A DNA stretch of 64,000 nucleotides. Source: Bacteroides ihuae. Lineage in GTDB: Bacteria; Bacteroidota; Bacteroidia; Bacteroidales; Bacteroidaceae. Shown here one piece after another: positions 1-9,029 of this stretch (the first letter of the stretch is position 1; every line of letters starts with the position of its first letter). A program made the position numbers and the translations under genes. Below the pieces are notes generated by a model. It worked only from the letters and a program-made list of their open reading frames with translations. It did no database searches and was not told where the DNA came from. The stretch lies in the NCBI RefSeq assembly GCF_900104585.1, contig NZ_FNVX01000004.1, forward strand, positions 868,001-932,000. The letters are read 5' to 3'.

Positions 1-576
1 AATCTAAAAACGGGTATTTTTAGCGGATCGTTTAACCCCATCCACATCGGACACCTTGCTTTGGCCAATTATCTTTGTGAGTTTGCCGAACTCGATGAGA
101 TATGGTTCATGGTTAGCCCGCACAACCCGTTGAAAGAAGAAGGCAATCTGCTCGCAGATCATAAACGCTTAGAGTTGGTCGAACTGGCTATTGAGGGTTA
201 TCCCCGATTTCATGCATCCGATTTCGAATTTCAACTTCCTCGCCCCAGCTACACCGTCCATACCCTCGAGAAACTCAAAGAGAGCTATCCCGAGAGAGAG
301 TTTCATCTGATTATCGGATCCGACAATTGGAGCCTATTTTCTTTATGGAAAGATTCCGAACAGATCATTACCGGCACCCCTATCCTTATTTATCCTCGTC
401 CCGGATTCTCGATTGACGAAAAACAATTGCCAGAGGGTGTAAGTCTCGTCTCTGCTCCCCTACTCGATGTAAGTTCGACCTTCATCAGAGAAGCAATATC
501 AACGGGAAAAGATATCAGATACTTCCTCCCCCCTGCCGTTTATAAGATGATAGTAAGCGAAGGACTTTATAAATAG
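1..576 (+). CDS. nadD: Nicotinate-nucleotide adenylyltransferase (5' end outside window)
   Basis: This enzyme adenylylates nicotinate mononucleotide to deamido-NAD in cytosolic NAD synthesis. The frame is open from base 1 and reads the nucleotidyltransferase motif [10 protein letters not shown] within the first 20 residues, so only one or a few codons are missing upstream. An [13 protein letters not shown] motif follows near the C-terminus (SxTxxR, typical of the family). The visible part is 191 residues, close to the usual NadD length of about 190-200. An annotation starting at the TTG at base 61 would remove the catalytic motif and would be wrong. The next gene lies on the opposite strand and converges on it. 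Confidence 0.95.
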   Translation, partial: NLKTGIFSGSFNPIHIGHLALANYLCEFAELDEIWFMVSPHNPLKEEGNLLADHKRLELVELAIEGYPRFHASDFEFQLPRPSYTVHTLEKLKESYPEREFHLIIGSDNWSLFSLWKDSEQIITGTPILIYPRPGFSIDEKQLPEGVSLVSAPLLDVSSTFIREAISTGKDIRYFLPPAVYKMIVSEGLYK

Positions 577-599
577 ATCGTTATCGACTAAAAGATTTC

Positions 600-1460
600 T
601 CACATCCATTTTTCCTCTAGCTGCTCTCCTCTTAAGCTAATGCGAATCAACTTTAGCGGAATATTTCGAGAAGCCACTTTCCTAGCCTCTTCACAAAGAT
701 TGAGCAGGCCGCCACAACAAGGAACCTCCATAATCATCACTGTCAGTGTATTAATACCGGCATGATCTATCATCTCAGCAAGTTTACGAATATAAACATC
801 TTTCCCTTGATCCAACTTTGGACAGGCTATAGCTAAACGCTTTCCTTTCAAGTAGGTCTGATGGAAATTACCGACCGTGAAAGCGCAACAATCAGCAGCA
901 ACAAGCAAGTCGGCACCTTTTAGGAAAGTAGCCGTGGGCGAAAGTAAGTGTAATTGCACGGGCCATTGCTGCAACTCACTGCGCTGAATTGCAGACGAAG
1001 CTGATTCCTCAGTCGGCAAAGCATACGCTATTTCTCTACTACCCGGACAACCATGATGGTGACTAGAAGCCGCCTTTAGAGAAATTGGTGCCATCTCTAC
1101 CTTTTTATAAACAGGTATTGACATGCGGTGTTTCCTCAAAACATCTTCAGCTTCTCTGAGCAAATCATGTTGATCATGTTCATTAAGATGCTTCAGGTGT
1201 GCCAATATTACCTTCTCTCCTTTTTGCATGAGCCGCTCCATCACACGCGATTCATCATACGGTTCCGATTCTCTTTCTTCTAACGTAATGGCTCCTTCGG
1301 GACAATCGCCTATACACGCTCCCAATCCGTCGCAATACAGTTCGCTAACCAACATTGCCTTACCGTTAATTAACTGCAAAGCACCTTCGTGACAACCTTT
1401 CACGCAAACTCCGCACCCATTGCAAAGCTCTTCATCAATCTTAATAATGGTTCGTTTCAT
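600..1460 (-). CDS. 4Fe-4S ferredoxin-domain protein
   Basis: A 286-residue protein with two N-terminal iron-sulfur motifs. The first is CxxCxxCxxxC (residues about 13-23); the second has a looser spacing (C..C..CP, about residues 43-54). The C-terminal half has paired cysteines (ADCCAF and EVPCCGG), suggesting another metal or redox site. The middle (residues about 125-165) is low in recognisable motifs and His-rich (SSHHHGC). It resembles the Bacteroides family annotated as 4Fe-4S binding or ATP-binding proteins, with no defined reaction. It has no signal peptide, so it is probably cytosolic. It appears monocistronic, with a 417-base gap upstream. Electron transfer is an inference; the substrate is unknown. 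Confidence 0.85.
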   Translation of the reverse strand: MKRTIIKIDEELCNGCGVCVKGCHEGALQLINGKAMLVSELYCDGLGACIGDCPEGAITLEERESEPYDESRVMERLMQKGEKVILAHLKHLNEHDQHDLLREAEDVLRKHRMSIPVYKKVEMAPISLKAASSHHHGCPGSREIAYALPTEESASSAIQRSELQQWPVQLHLLSPTATFLKGADLLVAADCCAFTVGNFHQTYLKGKRLAIACPKLDQGKDVYIRKLAEMIDHAGINTLTVMIMEVPCCGGLLNLCEEARKVASRNIPLKLIRISLRGEQLEEKWM

Positions 1461-1877
1461 CTTTCTTTCTATTATTTGAGTACAAATATCGGGATTTCAT
1501 AATCAGATTATTGTAACCTATGTGACAAAGAAACAATTCTTCTCTGAACAGCAAACCTAACACAAAGTCTTTTTCGTCAAACCAAAGACTCTTGAGATGA
1601 ATAAAAACACTCTTTCAAAAGACATCATTTGTCAATTTTAAAGAAAACCGCTAATACCCCTCTACAGGCCCTGTGAGAGAGGTTGGTAGAACTAGTTACT
1701 TCACCGTGGTGAATTAACTAGTTCACCGCGGTTAAGTAACTAGTTAACCACGCTGAAGTAACTAGTTAACCACGCTGAAGTAACTAGTTCTATTTTGGGT
1801 GCAATTAATGTAAACTATTATCGAAAAAGAGGTTTGCATAAGCATCAAAGAATATGAATGCAAGAACAATGAAACGA
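1461..1877. other. Intergenic region carrying a modular palindromic repeat
   Basis: There is no plausible gene in these 417 bases. The right half (1659-1789) holds the repeat element described separately. The left part (about 1461-1650) is AT-rich and should contain the promoter of the ferredoxin-like gene on the minus strand; I see no convincing TAnnTTTG box there. The metallophosphoesterase on the other side ends at 1878, so its transcript may run into the repeat. Confidence 0.7.
1659..1789 (+). repeat. Modular palindromic repeat, copy 1
   Basis: ACTAGT occurs at 1691, 1717, 1739, 1761 and 1783, giving one 26-base and three 22-base modules. Each module has an ACTAGTT head and a core related to TTCACCGTGGTGAA, itself an inverted repeat (1700-1713). 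The two modules at 1739-1782 are identical. A small leader with CCTCT (1659-1663) pairing with AGAGG (1678-1682) precedes the first module. The same leader and modules recur at 54508-54610, including an exact 22-base match. I cannot assign it to a named family. Confidence 0.85.
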
Positions 1878-2699
1878 TCACTGTTTATGAAGTACGATAA
1901 CAACGATCTCACTCGGCGCAAAAAGTCGGAGCCGTTTTCGAGAGGTACCAATACCGTTGGTCACAATTACAGGTATATGAGCAGAAGTATATTTCAGTCC
2001 TGTTCGAAAGTGTTGACCATAAGCAGAAGGAATAATAGGGGCATATAAACCGAAAAGAGTAACTTGTCCACCATGCGTATGCCCTGCCAAAACCAAATCT
2101 GAGTTAGTAATAGGAACCTCTTCTGCATAATCGGGTGTATGAGTAAGCAGAATTACAAAATCGCCTGCAGAAAGGGAAAGTGTGGGCGACACGCCATTTC
2201 TTTTCAAGTCGAATGGATTACGCACACCTGCCAGAATAATACGTCCGCTATCTAAATTAAGCGTATCAAGTTGATGCTCCAAGACTTTCATTCCATGTCG
2301 ATGCATTTCCCTGACTATTTCATCATGACAACGCTCATAGTCATTATTCCCCATCACACCGATAGTGCCAAACTTTGTCTTCACTGCCGACAACTTATCA
2401 AAGAGTTCAGGTACCACATCGCATCCTTCCTGATAGTCGCCTCCCATCAATAACACATCCGCCTTTACATCTTGCAATTGCCTTACAAGCTTATCCAAGC
2501 CCGCCTCTTGGAGTGTACTCTTATAATGTAAATCGGAGATAAAAGCAATGCGAAATCCATCAAACGCTGTCGGAATATCTTTATGAAAGAAGTCGTACTT
2601 CTTCACCCTTCCTGCCCCATGCGAAGAGAATCTCTGCGTAGAAGAGCAAGAAGAGAGGAAAAATAAAAGCAAGAGGTAGAAGTAGATTATGCGATTCAC
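1878..2699 (-). CDS. Metallophosphoesterase lipoprotein
   Basis: A calcineurin-like phosphoesterase of 273 residues with the ordered metal motifs SDLHY, GGDYQ, GNND and GHTHGGQ. An N-terminal hydrophobic stretch ends in LSSC, a lipobox, so the enzyme is probably anchored in a membrane and faces the periplasm or outer leaflet. The start is GTG (2697-2699), overlapping the TGA stop of the upstream DUF2059 gene as GTGA, which points to translational coupling. The family includes phosphohydrolases acting on lipid-linked or nucleotide substrates (YkuE/LpxH-like); the substrate here cannot be told from sequence. Confidence 0.9.
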   Translation of the reverse strand: MNRIIYFYLLLLFFLSSCSSTQRFSSHGAGRVKKYDFFHKDIPTAFDGFRIAFISDLHYKSTLQEAGLDKLVRQLQDVKADVLLMGGDYQEGCDVVPELFDKLSAVKTKFGTIGVMGNNDYERCHDEIVREMHRHGMKVLEHQLDTLNLDSGRIILAGVRNPFDLKRNGVSPTLSLSAGDFVILLTHTPDYAEEVPITNSDLVLAGHTHGGQVTLFGLYAPIIPSAYGQHFRTGLKYTSAHIPVIVTNGIGTSRKRLRLFAPSEIVVIVLHKQ

Positions 2700-3163
2700 T
2701 GTGGTGTTGAATATCCTTTAGCTTTCATCTGTTCCTGAATTTTAGGTACTAAAGACATACCCCATTGCTGACCGGCAGCCATGGATTCGGTAACAATCTG
2801 AGGGTTCACTATTGATAATTTTTTCCCTATAGGAGAATCATAAAAAGCAATCAATTGGGTTAAATCTTCGGCCGTAAGATATTTCTTGTAAATGGGAGTC
2901 AGCATAGCCGTCATATCATTCGGTACATTCTTCGTAAGTTCCCCCTCCATCGATACCCAGAAATCTTCGGGAACATTAGGAGATTGTTGTTTAAACATCG
3001 TTATCATCTGAGTAATACCTGCTTGATATGTGGCAGTAGAGTTCGTAACAGCCAGCATCTTTTCCATCAACTGTTCATAAGAGTCGGCCGATTGTGCATT
3101 GGCAGTTACAGAGAAGAAAGAAAGGAATAAAAGAAAGAATAAATTCATTGTCGTCTTTTTCAT
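2696..3163 (-). CDS. DUF2059 family secreted protein
   Basis: A 155-residue protein with an N-terminal signal peptide (hydrophobic segment ending at TANAQ) and a helical DUF2059-like domain; the segment LTAEDLTQLIAFYDSPIGKK is typical of that family. I chose the ATG at 3163 because it places the charged MKKTTMN directly before the hydrophobic core; the longer frame to 3187 adds eight unlikely residues and would run into the promoter box at 3187-3194. It is the first gene of a two-gene unit with the metallophosphoesterase. Its function is unknown; it is probably periplasmic. Confidence 0.85.
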   Translation of the reverse strand: MKKTTMNLFFLLFLSFFSVTANAQSADSYEQLMEKMLAVTNSTATYQAGITQMITMFKQQSPNVPEDFWVSMEGELTKNVPNDMTAMLTPIYKKYLTAEDLTQLIAFYDSPIGKKLSIVNPQIVTESMAAGQQWGMSLVPKIQEQMKAKGYSTPQ

Positions 3164-3186
3164 AATTGTATTGGTATTAGAATACA

Positions 3187-3194
3187 CAAATATA
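3187..3194 (-). promoter_or_regulatory. Bacteroides-type -7 box (TATATTTG)
   Basis: The minus strand reads TATATTTG, matching TAnnTTTG, 24 bases ahead of the DUF2059 start at 3163. I did not find a clear -33 element. Confidence 0.5.
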
Positions 3195-3300
3195 ATTCAT
3201 TTTTCCAATTACTTACACATTCAACCTCAGAATTATACTATAAGAAGAAGATAATATCCTTTTTCTACTATCTCTCTCCTTATTTTTACTTGAATGATTG

Positions 3301-3308
3301 TATCTTTG
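3301..3308 (+). promoter_or_regulatory. Bacteroides-type -7 box (TATCTTTG)
   Basis: TATCTTTG lies 25 bases ahead of the menA ATG at 3334 and matches TAnnTTTG exactly. The -33 element is not obvious in the T-rich sequence upstream. Confidence 0.55.
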
Positions 3309-3333
3309 CCACACCCAAAATATAAGTAGATAG

Positions 3334-4230
3334 ATGGAAAATAAGATAAAGATAAATTCAGTGAAAGCCTGGTTCTTGGCTGCAAGACCAAAAACGCTAG
3401 CCAGTGCATTTACGCCCGTGTTAATAGGTAGCGCTATGGCATATATGGATGGGAAGTTCAACTGGCTACCTGCGCTAATTTGCTTACTGTTTGCCTTTGA
3501 GATGCAGATTGCCGCCAACTTTATCAATGACTTATATGACTTTCTGAAGGGTACTGACCGTGAAGATCGCTTGGGCCCTGAGAGAGCTACATCCCAAGGA
3601 TGGATCTCTCCGTCGGCCATGCGAAATGGGATATTTATTATTGTTGCCATTGCCTGCATCACAGGTAGCATGCTTCTTTTCTATACCGGATGGCAATTGA
3701 TCATTGTTGGTTTGCTCTGCATCCTTTTCGCTTTCTTATACACCACCGGCCCCTATCCTCTTTCATATAATGGGTGGGGTGATGCATTGGTTCTTATCTT
3801 TTTTGGCTTTGTACCGGTAGGTGGCACATACTATGTGCAGTCGCTAACCTGGAACACTGATGTAACAGTTGCCTCCATCGTTTGCGGCCTCATCGTAGAC
3901 ACATTGTTAGTCGTAAATAACTATCGCGATCGCGAAGCGGATAAGAAAAGCGGAAAGCGCACCATCATTGTACGCTTCGGCGAGCCATTCGGACGATATT
4001 TATATCTTTGGTTAGGACTTATTGCTGCATGGGGATGTTTCTGGTTTTTAGTGAACGCGCATCTCTACGCCGCTCTCCTACCTCAGCTATATCTCATTGC
4101 TCACATCAGAACATGGCAAAAAATGGTAAAAATACATAGTGGTAAAAAACTAAACAGCATACTGGGAGAAACGTCTCGCAATATGCTGCTATTAGGTTTA
4201 TTATTATCGTTGGGTATGCTCCTATCTTGA
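3334..4230 (+). CDS. menA: 1,4-dihydroxy-2-naphthoate polyprenyltransferase
   Basis: MenA attaches the polyprenyl tail to 1,4-dihydroxy-2-naphthoate, giving demethylmenaquinone in the inner membrane. The 298-residue sequence has the two UbiA-family Asp motifs: NDLYDFLKGTDRED (about residues 68-81) and NNYRDREADKKSGKRT (about residues 195-210). Between and after these are several hydrophobic membrane helices. The AARPKTL motif near the N-terminus is typical of MenA. It is preceded by its own TATCTTTG box. Its last nine bases overlap the convergent rfbB 3' end, so the two transcripts are antisense to each other there. Confidence 0.95.
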   Translation: MENKIKINSVKAWFLAARPKTLASAFTPVLIGSAMAYMDGKFNWLPALICLLFAFEMQIAANFINDLYDFLKGTDREDRLGPERATSQGWISPSAMRNGIFIIVAIACITGSMLLFYTGWQLIIVGLLCILFAFLYTTGPYPLSYNGWGDALVLIFFGFVPVGGTYYVQSLTWNTDVTVASIVCGLIVDTLLVVNNYRDREADKKSGKRTIIVRFGEPFGRYLYLWLGLIAAWGCFWFLVNAHLYAALLPQLYLIAHIRTWQKMVKIHSGKKLNSILGETSRNMLLLGLLLSLGMLLS

Positions 4231-5361
4231 GCCGTACATCTTTTCGTAGTATTTTTGATAATCACCACTGGTAACCTCTTCCACCCAAGTTTGATTGGCC
4301 AGATACCATTCAATGGTTTTCACAATCCCTACTTCAAACTTGGTTTCAGGATACCAACCTAACGCATCTGTAATTTTCGTCGGATCAATGGCATAGCGCT
4401 GATCGTGGCCGAGGCGATCTTTCACAAAGAGAATCAAGCTTTCATCAATCCAATTGATTGAAATTTCACCATTGGCATCTTTCTCTTTCTTTTTTAAAAG
4501 ACTGCGATAATTAGGATTCTCACTCATCAAGCGATGAATGGTACTAATCGTAAGTTTCACTATCTCAAGATTCGTCTTCTCATTGTGACCACCGACATTA
4601 TACACTTCACCTTCTTTACCCAGACGCACTACCAAATCAATGGCTTTGCAGTGATCTTCCACATAAAGCCAATCGCGTACATTGCTGCCATCCCCATATA
4701 CAGGAAGTTTCTTGCCTTCAAGGATGTTCTTAATAATTAGAGGAATGAGCTTTTCCGGAAAATGGTAAGGCCCATAGTTATTGGAACAGCGTGTGATAGA
4801 GATCGGCATCTTGTAAGTATCATGATAAGCCATTACCACAAGGTCGGCGCTGGTCTTGGATGCACTATACGGACTGTGAGGGCAAAGAGGCGTTTCTTCC
4901 GTGAAGAAGCCTTCAGTTCCTAGAGAGCCATATACTTCATCCGTAGATACTTGATGGTAGCGCACACCTTTACGCCAAGTAGGGTATCCATATTCGTCCT
5001 TACCCGTGACCCATGCACGACGAGCAGCATCAAGCAAATTCTGTGTTCCCAGAATATTGGTAGTCAAAAACAGTTGAGGGTTCTCAATACTTCTATCCAC
5101 ATGGCTTTCAGCAGCAAAATTAACCACATAGTCGAACTTATATTCGCCAAAAAGTCTATCTGCAAGCGAGTAATCGCAAATATCCCCTTTTATGAAGAAG
5201 CAACGTTCACTATCAATATCAGAAGCAATAGTCCCCAGATTTCCGGCATAAGTCAGTGTATCAAGAACTACAACCTTGATATCGTTATGCTTAGCCAGGA
5301 TATACTTCAAATAGTTGGCTCCAATAAATCCGGCAGCTCCGGTTACGAGATAAGTTTTCAT
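4222..5361 (-). CDS. rfbB: dTDP-glucose 4,6-dehydratase
   Basis: RfbB converts dTDP-glucose to dTDP-4-keto-6-deoxyglucose, the second step toward dTDP-rhamnose and other deoxysugars. The 379-residue SDR enzyme shows the NAD-binding TGAAGFIGAN at the N-terminus, the STDEVYG motif and the catalytic YSASK. I place the start at the ATG at 5361, immediately before the Rossmann motif; the upstream extension is poor. An acidic/lysine-rich insert (about residues 270-310) makes it longer than the roughly 350-residue enterobacterial enzyme. It follows rfbA by about 40 bases in the same direction. rfbC and rfbD are not in the window. Confidence 0.96.
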   Translation of the reverse strand: MKTYLVTGAAGFIGANYLKYILAKHNDIKVVVLDTLTYAGNLGTIASDIDSERCFFIKGDICDYSLADRLFGEYKFDYVVNFAAESHVDRSIENPQLFLTTNILGTQNLLDAARRAWVTGKDEYGYPTWRKGVRYHQVSTDEVYGSLGTEGFFTEETPLCPHSPYSASKTSADLVVMAYHDTYKMPISITRCSNNYGPYHFPEKLIPLIIKNILEGKKLPVYGDGSNVRDWLYVEDHCKAIDLVVRLGKEGEVYNVGGHNEKTNLEIVKLTISTIHRLMSENPNYRSLLKKKEKDANGEISINWIDESLILFVKDRLGHDQRYAIDPTKITDALGWYPETKFEVGIVKTIEWYLANQTWVEEVTSGDYQKYYEKMYGSR

Positions 5362-5399
5362 ATATTCGTTGAATTTGTTTTGTTTCGAATAAAAGCTGG

Positions 5400-6269
5400 T
5401 CAAAAGTTAACAGCCAAGTCAATCAAGTACTTTCCATATTCAGTTTTCTCTAATCTTTGACCTAAAAGAATGAGTTGATCTAAAGAAATCCAGCCATTGC
5501 GCCACGCTATCTCCTCAATGCAGCTCACATAGAACCCCTGACGGTTTTGAATGGTAGCCACAAAATTGGATGCTTCAAGCAGACTATCGCAATTACCAGT
5601 GTCCAACCAAGCGAAACCACGGCCAAACAGTTCTACTTTCAAAGTACCTTCCTCCAAATAAAGTTTATTAAGATCAGTTATTTCATATTCGCCTCGAAGA
5701 GATGGTTTAAGCGATGCTGCCTTTTCTGTTACACTGGCATCATAAAAATAAAGTCCCGGTACAGCATAGTTACTTTTGGGTTGAACCGGTTTTTCTTCTA
5801 AAGAAACAACCCTTCCGCTACCATCAAACTCTACCACTCCGTAAGCTCTGGGATCTTTCACATAATATCCAAAGATACATGCGCCCTTGCCCATATCTGC
5901 TGCCCGACGTAGCATCGTCGAGAATCCTTGTCCATAAAACATATTATCACCAAGAATCAAGCAGCCTGGTTCTCCGGCAAGAAATTCAGCCCCAAGAACG
6001 AAAGCTTGTGCCAAGCCATTGGGGTTATCTTGTACTTTATAGTAAAAACTCATACCAAGTTCTTCGCCCGTGCCCAATAGATCACGAAACATGGGTAAAT
6101 CTCGTGGAGTAGAGATAATTAGCACCTCACGAATACCCGCAAGCATCAGAGTAGAAAGCGGATAATAAATCATCGGCTTATCATAAACCGGCATAATTTG
6201 TTTTGAGATCGCTTTCGAGAGAGGATAAAGACGCGTAGCACTTCCTCCGGCCAGAATGATTCCCTTCAT
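5400..6269 (-). CDS. rfbA: Glucose-1-phosphate thymidylyltransferase
   Basis: RfbA makes dTDP-glucose from glucose-1-phosphate and dTTP, committing sugar to dTDP-deoxysugar synthesis for surface polysaccharide. The sequence begins with [13 protein letters not shown], the nucleotide-binding signature, followed by [16 protein letters not shown] and the GDNMFYG metal-site motif. I use the ATG at 6269 (289 residues, normal length). It forms a two-gene operon with rfbB downstream. The first-step and second-step genes are together, while the epimerase and reductase must lie elsewhere. Confidence 0.96.
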   Translation of the reverse strand: MKGIILAGGSATRLYPLSKAISKQIMPVYDKPMIYYPLSTLMLAGIREVLIISTPRDLPMFRDLLGTGEELGMSFYYKVQDNPNGLAQAFVLGAEFLAGEPGCLILGDNMFYGQGFSTMLRRAADMGKGACIFGYYVKDPRAYGVVEFDGSGRVVSLEEKPVQPKSNYAVPGLYFYDASVTEKAASLKPSLRGEYEITDLNKLYLEEGTLKVELFGRGFAWLDTGNCDSLLEASNFVATIQNRQGFYVSCIEEIAWRNGWISLDQLILLGQRLEKTEYGKYLIDLAVNF

Positions 6270-6356
6270 ATAAGTTAGTTTATTTATTGCAAAGAACGCA
6301 AAGAAATTTGATGTAGCAAAATAAAAGAAAATATTATTAAACAATATACTCTTTTT

Positions 6357-6848
6357 TCATCCGGCCAATTCTATTACTTCCAAATCCTTAAACTCTCCAT
6401 TCTCAATACTAAAACGCACCATTGTGCGCACCTTATGAAACCCAGATGTGCCTGCGGCTCCGGGATTGATATGAAGCATTCCAAGTGTTTTATCGTATTT
6501 CACCTTTAATATATGCGAATGCCCACTAATAAAAAGTTTAGGAGGCTTAACCAGCAAACTACCGCGAACTGAAGAATCATAATTGCCAGGATAGCCTCCG
6601 ATATGTTTTATTAATATCTCAGCTCCATCTACCGTAAAGCGATTTATCTGCGGATATATTCGTCGTATATCCTGCCCATCTATATTACCATATACAGCAC
6701 GAAAAGGGCGAAAATCAGCCAACTTCTGCGCAACCTCCAAAGAGCCAATATCTCCGGCATGCCATATCTCATCACAAGTATCAAAGTAAGTAAGATATTT
6801 ATCATCCCAATAAGCATGTGTGTCTGATAATAGACCAATTCTTGTCAT
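6357..6848 (-). CDS. YfcE/MJ0936-type metallophosphoesterase
   Basis: A 163-residue cytosolic phosphodiesterase-like protein with LSDTH, AGDIG, GNID, and the C-terminal SGHSH metal motif of the YfcE/MJ0936 group. The ATG at 6848 puts the first metal motif at residue 7; the longer frame would read through the divergent ppk1 promoter. The gene ends about 90 bases before the rfbA start, in the same direction, so read-through into rfbA is possible. The natural substrate is unknown for most members. Confidence 0.9.
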   Translation of the reverse strand: MTRIGLLSDTHAYWDDKYLTYFDTCDEIWHAGDIGSLEVAQKLADFRPFRAVYGNIDGQDIRRIYPQINRFTVDGAEILIKHIGGYPGNYDSSVRGSLLVKPPKLFISGHSHILKVKYDKTLGMLHINPGAAGTSGFHKVRTMVRFSIENGEFKDLEVIELAG

Positions 6849-6860
6849 AATTCCTTTGTT

Positions 6861-6885
6861 TATATTTGCAAAGGTAGTATATTTG
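6861..6885. promoter_or_regulatory. Interleaved divergent -7 boxes (ppk1 / phosphoesterase)
   Basis: The plus strand has TATATTTG at 6861-6868 and again at 6878-6885. The minus strand has TACCTTTG at 6869-6876, directly between them. All three match TAnnTTTG. The plus boxes lie 15-32 bases before ppk1 and the minus box about 20 bases before the phosphoesterase start, so the two genes appear to share one overlapping promoter region. Confidence 0.5.
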
Positions 6886-6900
6886 GAGCAAACTAAGTCG

Positions 6901-8973
6901 ATGGAAAACATCTATAATTACTTCAAACGTGATATCAGTTGGCTATCCTTCAATTATCGCGTGCTACTGGAAGCCGATGATGACCGCCTCCCGCTATATG
7001 AGCGTATTAATTTCATCGCTATCTATTCTTCGAATCTTGAAGAATTTTATAAGATACGTGTAGCTGACCATAAGGCCATAGCTACAGGTGTAGCAAAAAA
7101 CGATGAAGAATCCGTCCAATCATCAATCAAGCTTTTAGGAGAAATCAGTTCTGAGGTCAACCGACAACTAGAAGAGCGTATTCGTATCTACGAGCATAAA
7201 ATTCTTCCGGCTCTTCGCGAAAACCAAATTATCTTCTATCAAAGCCATAACATCGAACCTTTTCATCGAGATTTTGTGCGTAATTTCTTTAAAGAAGAAA
7301 TCTTTCCTTACCTGCAACCGGTACCTCTGTGGAGAAACAAAGTAATTTCTTTTTTAAGAGACAATAGACTTTATCTGGCTGTACGTCTATTTCTTCTCGG
7401 CACGAGTAAAGACGATCCAAATCATGTACAATATTTCGTGATGAAGATGCCCTATAGCAAAGTGCCTCGCTTCATAGAGCTTCCTAAACACGAAGACCAT
7501 TATTATATAATGTATATTGAAGATATTATCAAAGCCAATATCAGCACTATATTTCCCGGGTATGAAGTAGACTGCAGCTACTGCGTTAAAATATCAAGAG
7601 ATGCTGATATTTTTATTGATGATACGGATAACTCAGACATAGTAGAACAAGTGAAGAAAAAGGTGAAGAAGCGTAAGATCGGTGCCGTATGCCGTTTTGT
7701 TTATGATCGCCAGATGCCTAATGATTTTCTGAACTTTCTTATGGAAGCTTATCACATCGACAAGAATGAACTGGTCCCGGGCGACAGACACTTAAACCTA
7801 GAAGACTTGCATCGATTGCCCAATCCCAATAAAGATCTTAAATGCAAGATAAAGCCCCAACCAATGAAACTTGCATGCCTTGACAGCAAGGATTCAATCT
7901 TTCGATACGTCGCAAAAAAAGATTTGCTAATACACTATCCTTATCACTCTTTCGGACATTTCACCCATTTTCTCTATGAAGCAGTACACGATCCGCTAAC
8001 CAAAGAAATTATGATCACCCAGTATCGCGTTGCAGAGAACTCGGCTGTGATAAACACACTCATATCTGCCGCAATCAACGGAAAGAAGGTTACTGTATTT
8101 GTTGAACTCAAAGCTCGTTTTGATGAAGAAAACAATCTGGCTACAGCCGAGATGATGAAAGCAGCAGGCATCAATATTATTTATAGTATCCCCGGATTAA
8201 AAGTGCATGCTAAAGTCGCTCTTATACTACGTCAGAACGATAGAGGTAACCTGATTCGTAGCTATGCTTATATAAGTACTGGAAATTTTAATGAGAAGAC
8301 GGCTAATGTATATGCGGATACAGGATTATTCACTTGCAACAAGGAAATCGTGAATGATCTCCACAACCTTTTCCTTACCCTTGAAAAGAAGGAGGTTCGG
8401 GATTTTAAGTACTTACTTGTTTCTCAGTTCAACTTAATACCTGAACTGGATAAACTTATCGATCATGAGATACAACTAGCGAAAAGTGGTAAGAAAGGAC
8501 GCATCATATTAAAAATGAATGCACTTCAAGATCCTAACATGATTAACCGACTTTATGAAGCTTCCATGAGTGGAGTGGAGATCGACCTCATCATTCGTGG
8601 AATCTGTTGCCTGATACCGGGGCAACCCTATAGCAAGAACATACGCATCACCCGAATTGTAGATAGTTTTTTGGAACATGCCCGTGTATGGCACTTTGGT
8701 AATAATGGCGATCCCAAAGTCTTTTTAGGTTCACCCGATTGGATGAGACGCAATCTGTACCGACGAATAGAAGCTGTAGTACCTATTCTGGACCTTGATC
8801 TTCGACAGGAGATGATTGACATGCTTGAATTGCAATTAAAAGACAATCAAAAAGCTTGCTTTGTTAACGAACATTTACGCAATGTGTTCAAGCATGGAGA
8901 CTCTCTCCCCCCCTTAAGAGCACAATATGCTTTCTATAATTATCTCAAAATGAAAAATGAAACACGTATGTAA
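6901..8973 (+). CDS. ppk1: Polyphosphate kinase 1
   Basis: PPK1 polymerises the gamma-phosphate of ATP into polyphosphate reversibly. The 690-residue protein starts at the ATG at 6901, giving the usual N-terminal YFKRDISWLSFNYRVL. The autophosphorylated histidine lies in VHAKVALI (His436), and a second conserved histidine in FLEHARVWHFGN. Phospholipase D-like domains form the C-terminal half. It is followed 56 bases later by a phosphate transporter, which fits a phosphate uptake and storage pair. It shares a divergent promoter region with a phosphoesterase. Confidence 0.96.
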   Translation: MENIYNYFKRDISWLSFNYRVLLEADDDRLPLYERINFIAIYSSNLEEFYKIRVADHKAIATGVAKNDEESVQSSIKLLGEISSEVNRQLEERIRIYEHKILPALRENQIIFYQSHNIEPFHRDFVRNFFKEEIFPYLQPVPLWRNKVISFLRDNRLYLAVRLFLLGTSKDDPNHVQYFVMKMPYSKVPRFIELPKHEDHYYIMYIEDIIKANISTIFPGYEVDCSYCVKISRDADIFIDDTDNSDIVEQVKKKVKKRKIGAVCRFVYDRQMPNDFLNFLMEAYHIDKNELVPGDRHLNLEDLHRLPNPNKDLKCKIKPQPMKLACLDSKDSIFRYVAKKDLLIHYPYHSFGHFTHFLYEAVHDPLTKEIMITQYRVAENSAVINTLISAAINGKKVTVFVELKARFDEENNLATAEMMKAAGINIIYSIPGLKVHAKVALILRQNDRGNLIRSYAYISTGNFNEKTANVYADTGLFTCNKEIVNDLHNLFLTLEKKEVRDFKYLLVSQFNLIPELDKLIDHEIQLAKSGKKGRIILKMNALQDPNMINRLYEASMSGVEIDLIIRGICCLIPGQPYSKNIRITRIVDSFLEHARVWHFGNNGDPKVFLGSPDWMRRNLYRRIEAVVPILDLDLRQEMIDMLELQLKDNQKACFVNEHLRNVFKHGDSLPPLRAQYAFYNYLKMKNETRM

Positions 8974-8995
8974 CATAGATAACGCATATTTGCAA

Positions 8996-9003
8996 TATAT
9001 TTG
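8996..9003 (+). promoter_or_regulatory. Bacteroides-type -7 box (TATATTTG)
   Basis: TATATTTG lies 26 bases ahead of the PiT transporter ATG at 9030, between it and ppk1. It suggests the transporter has its own promoter rather than depending on ppk1. Confidence 0.5.
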
Positions 9004-9029
9004 CGCACTAGAAACAGAAGACATATTTT

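Noticed and set aside
1691..1788. Possible CRISPR array
   Set aside because: The 22-base period contains no unique spacers: the whole unit, not a fixed repeat with variable spacers, is conserved, and there are no cas genes. The core is palindromic, and the same design occurs elsewhere as an intergenic element.
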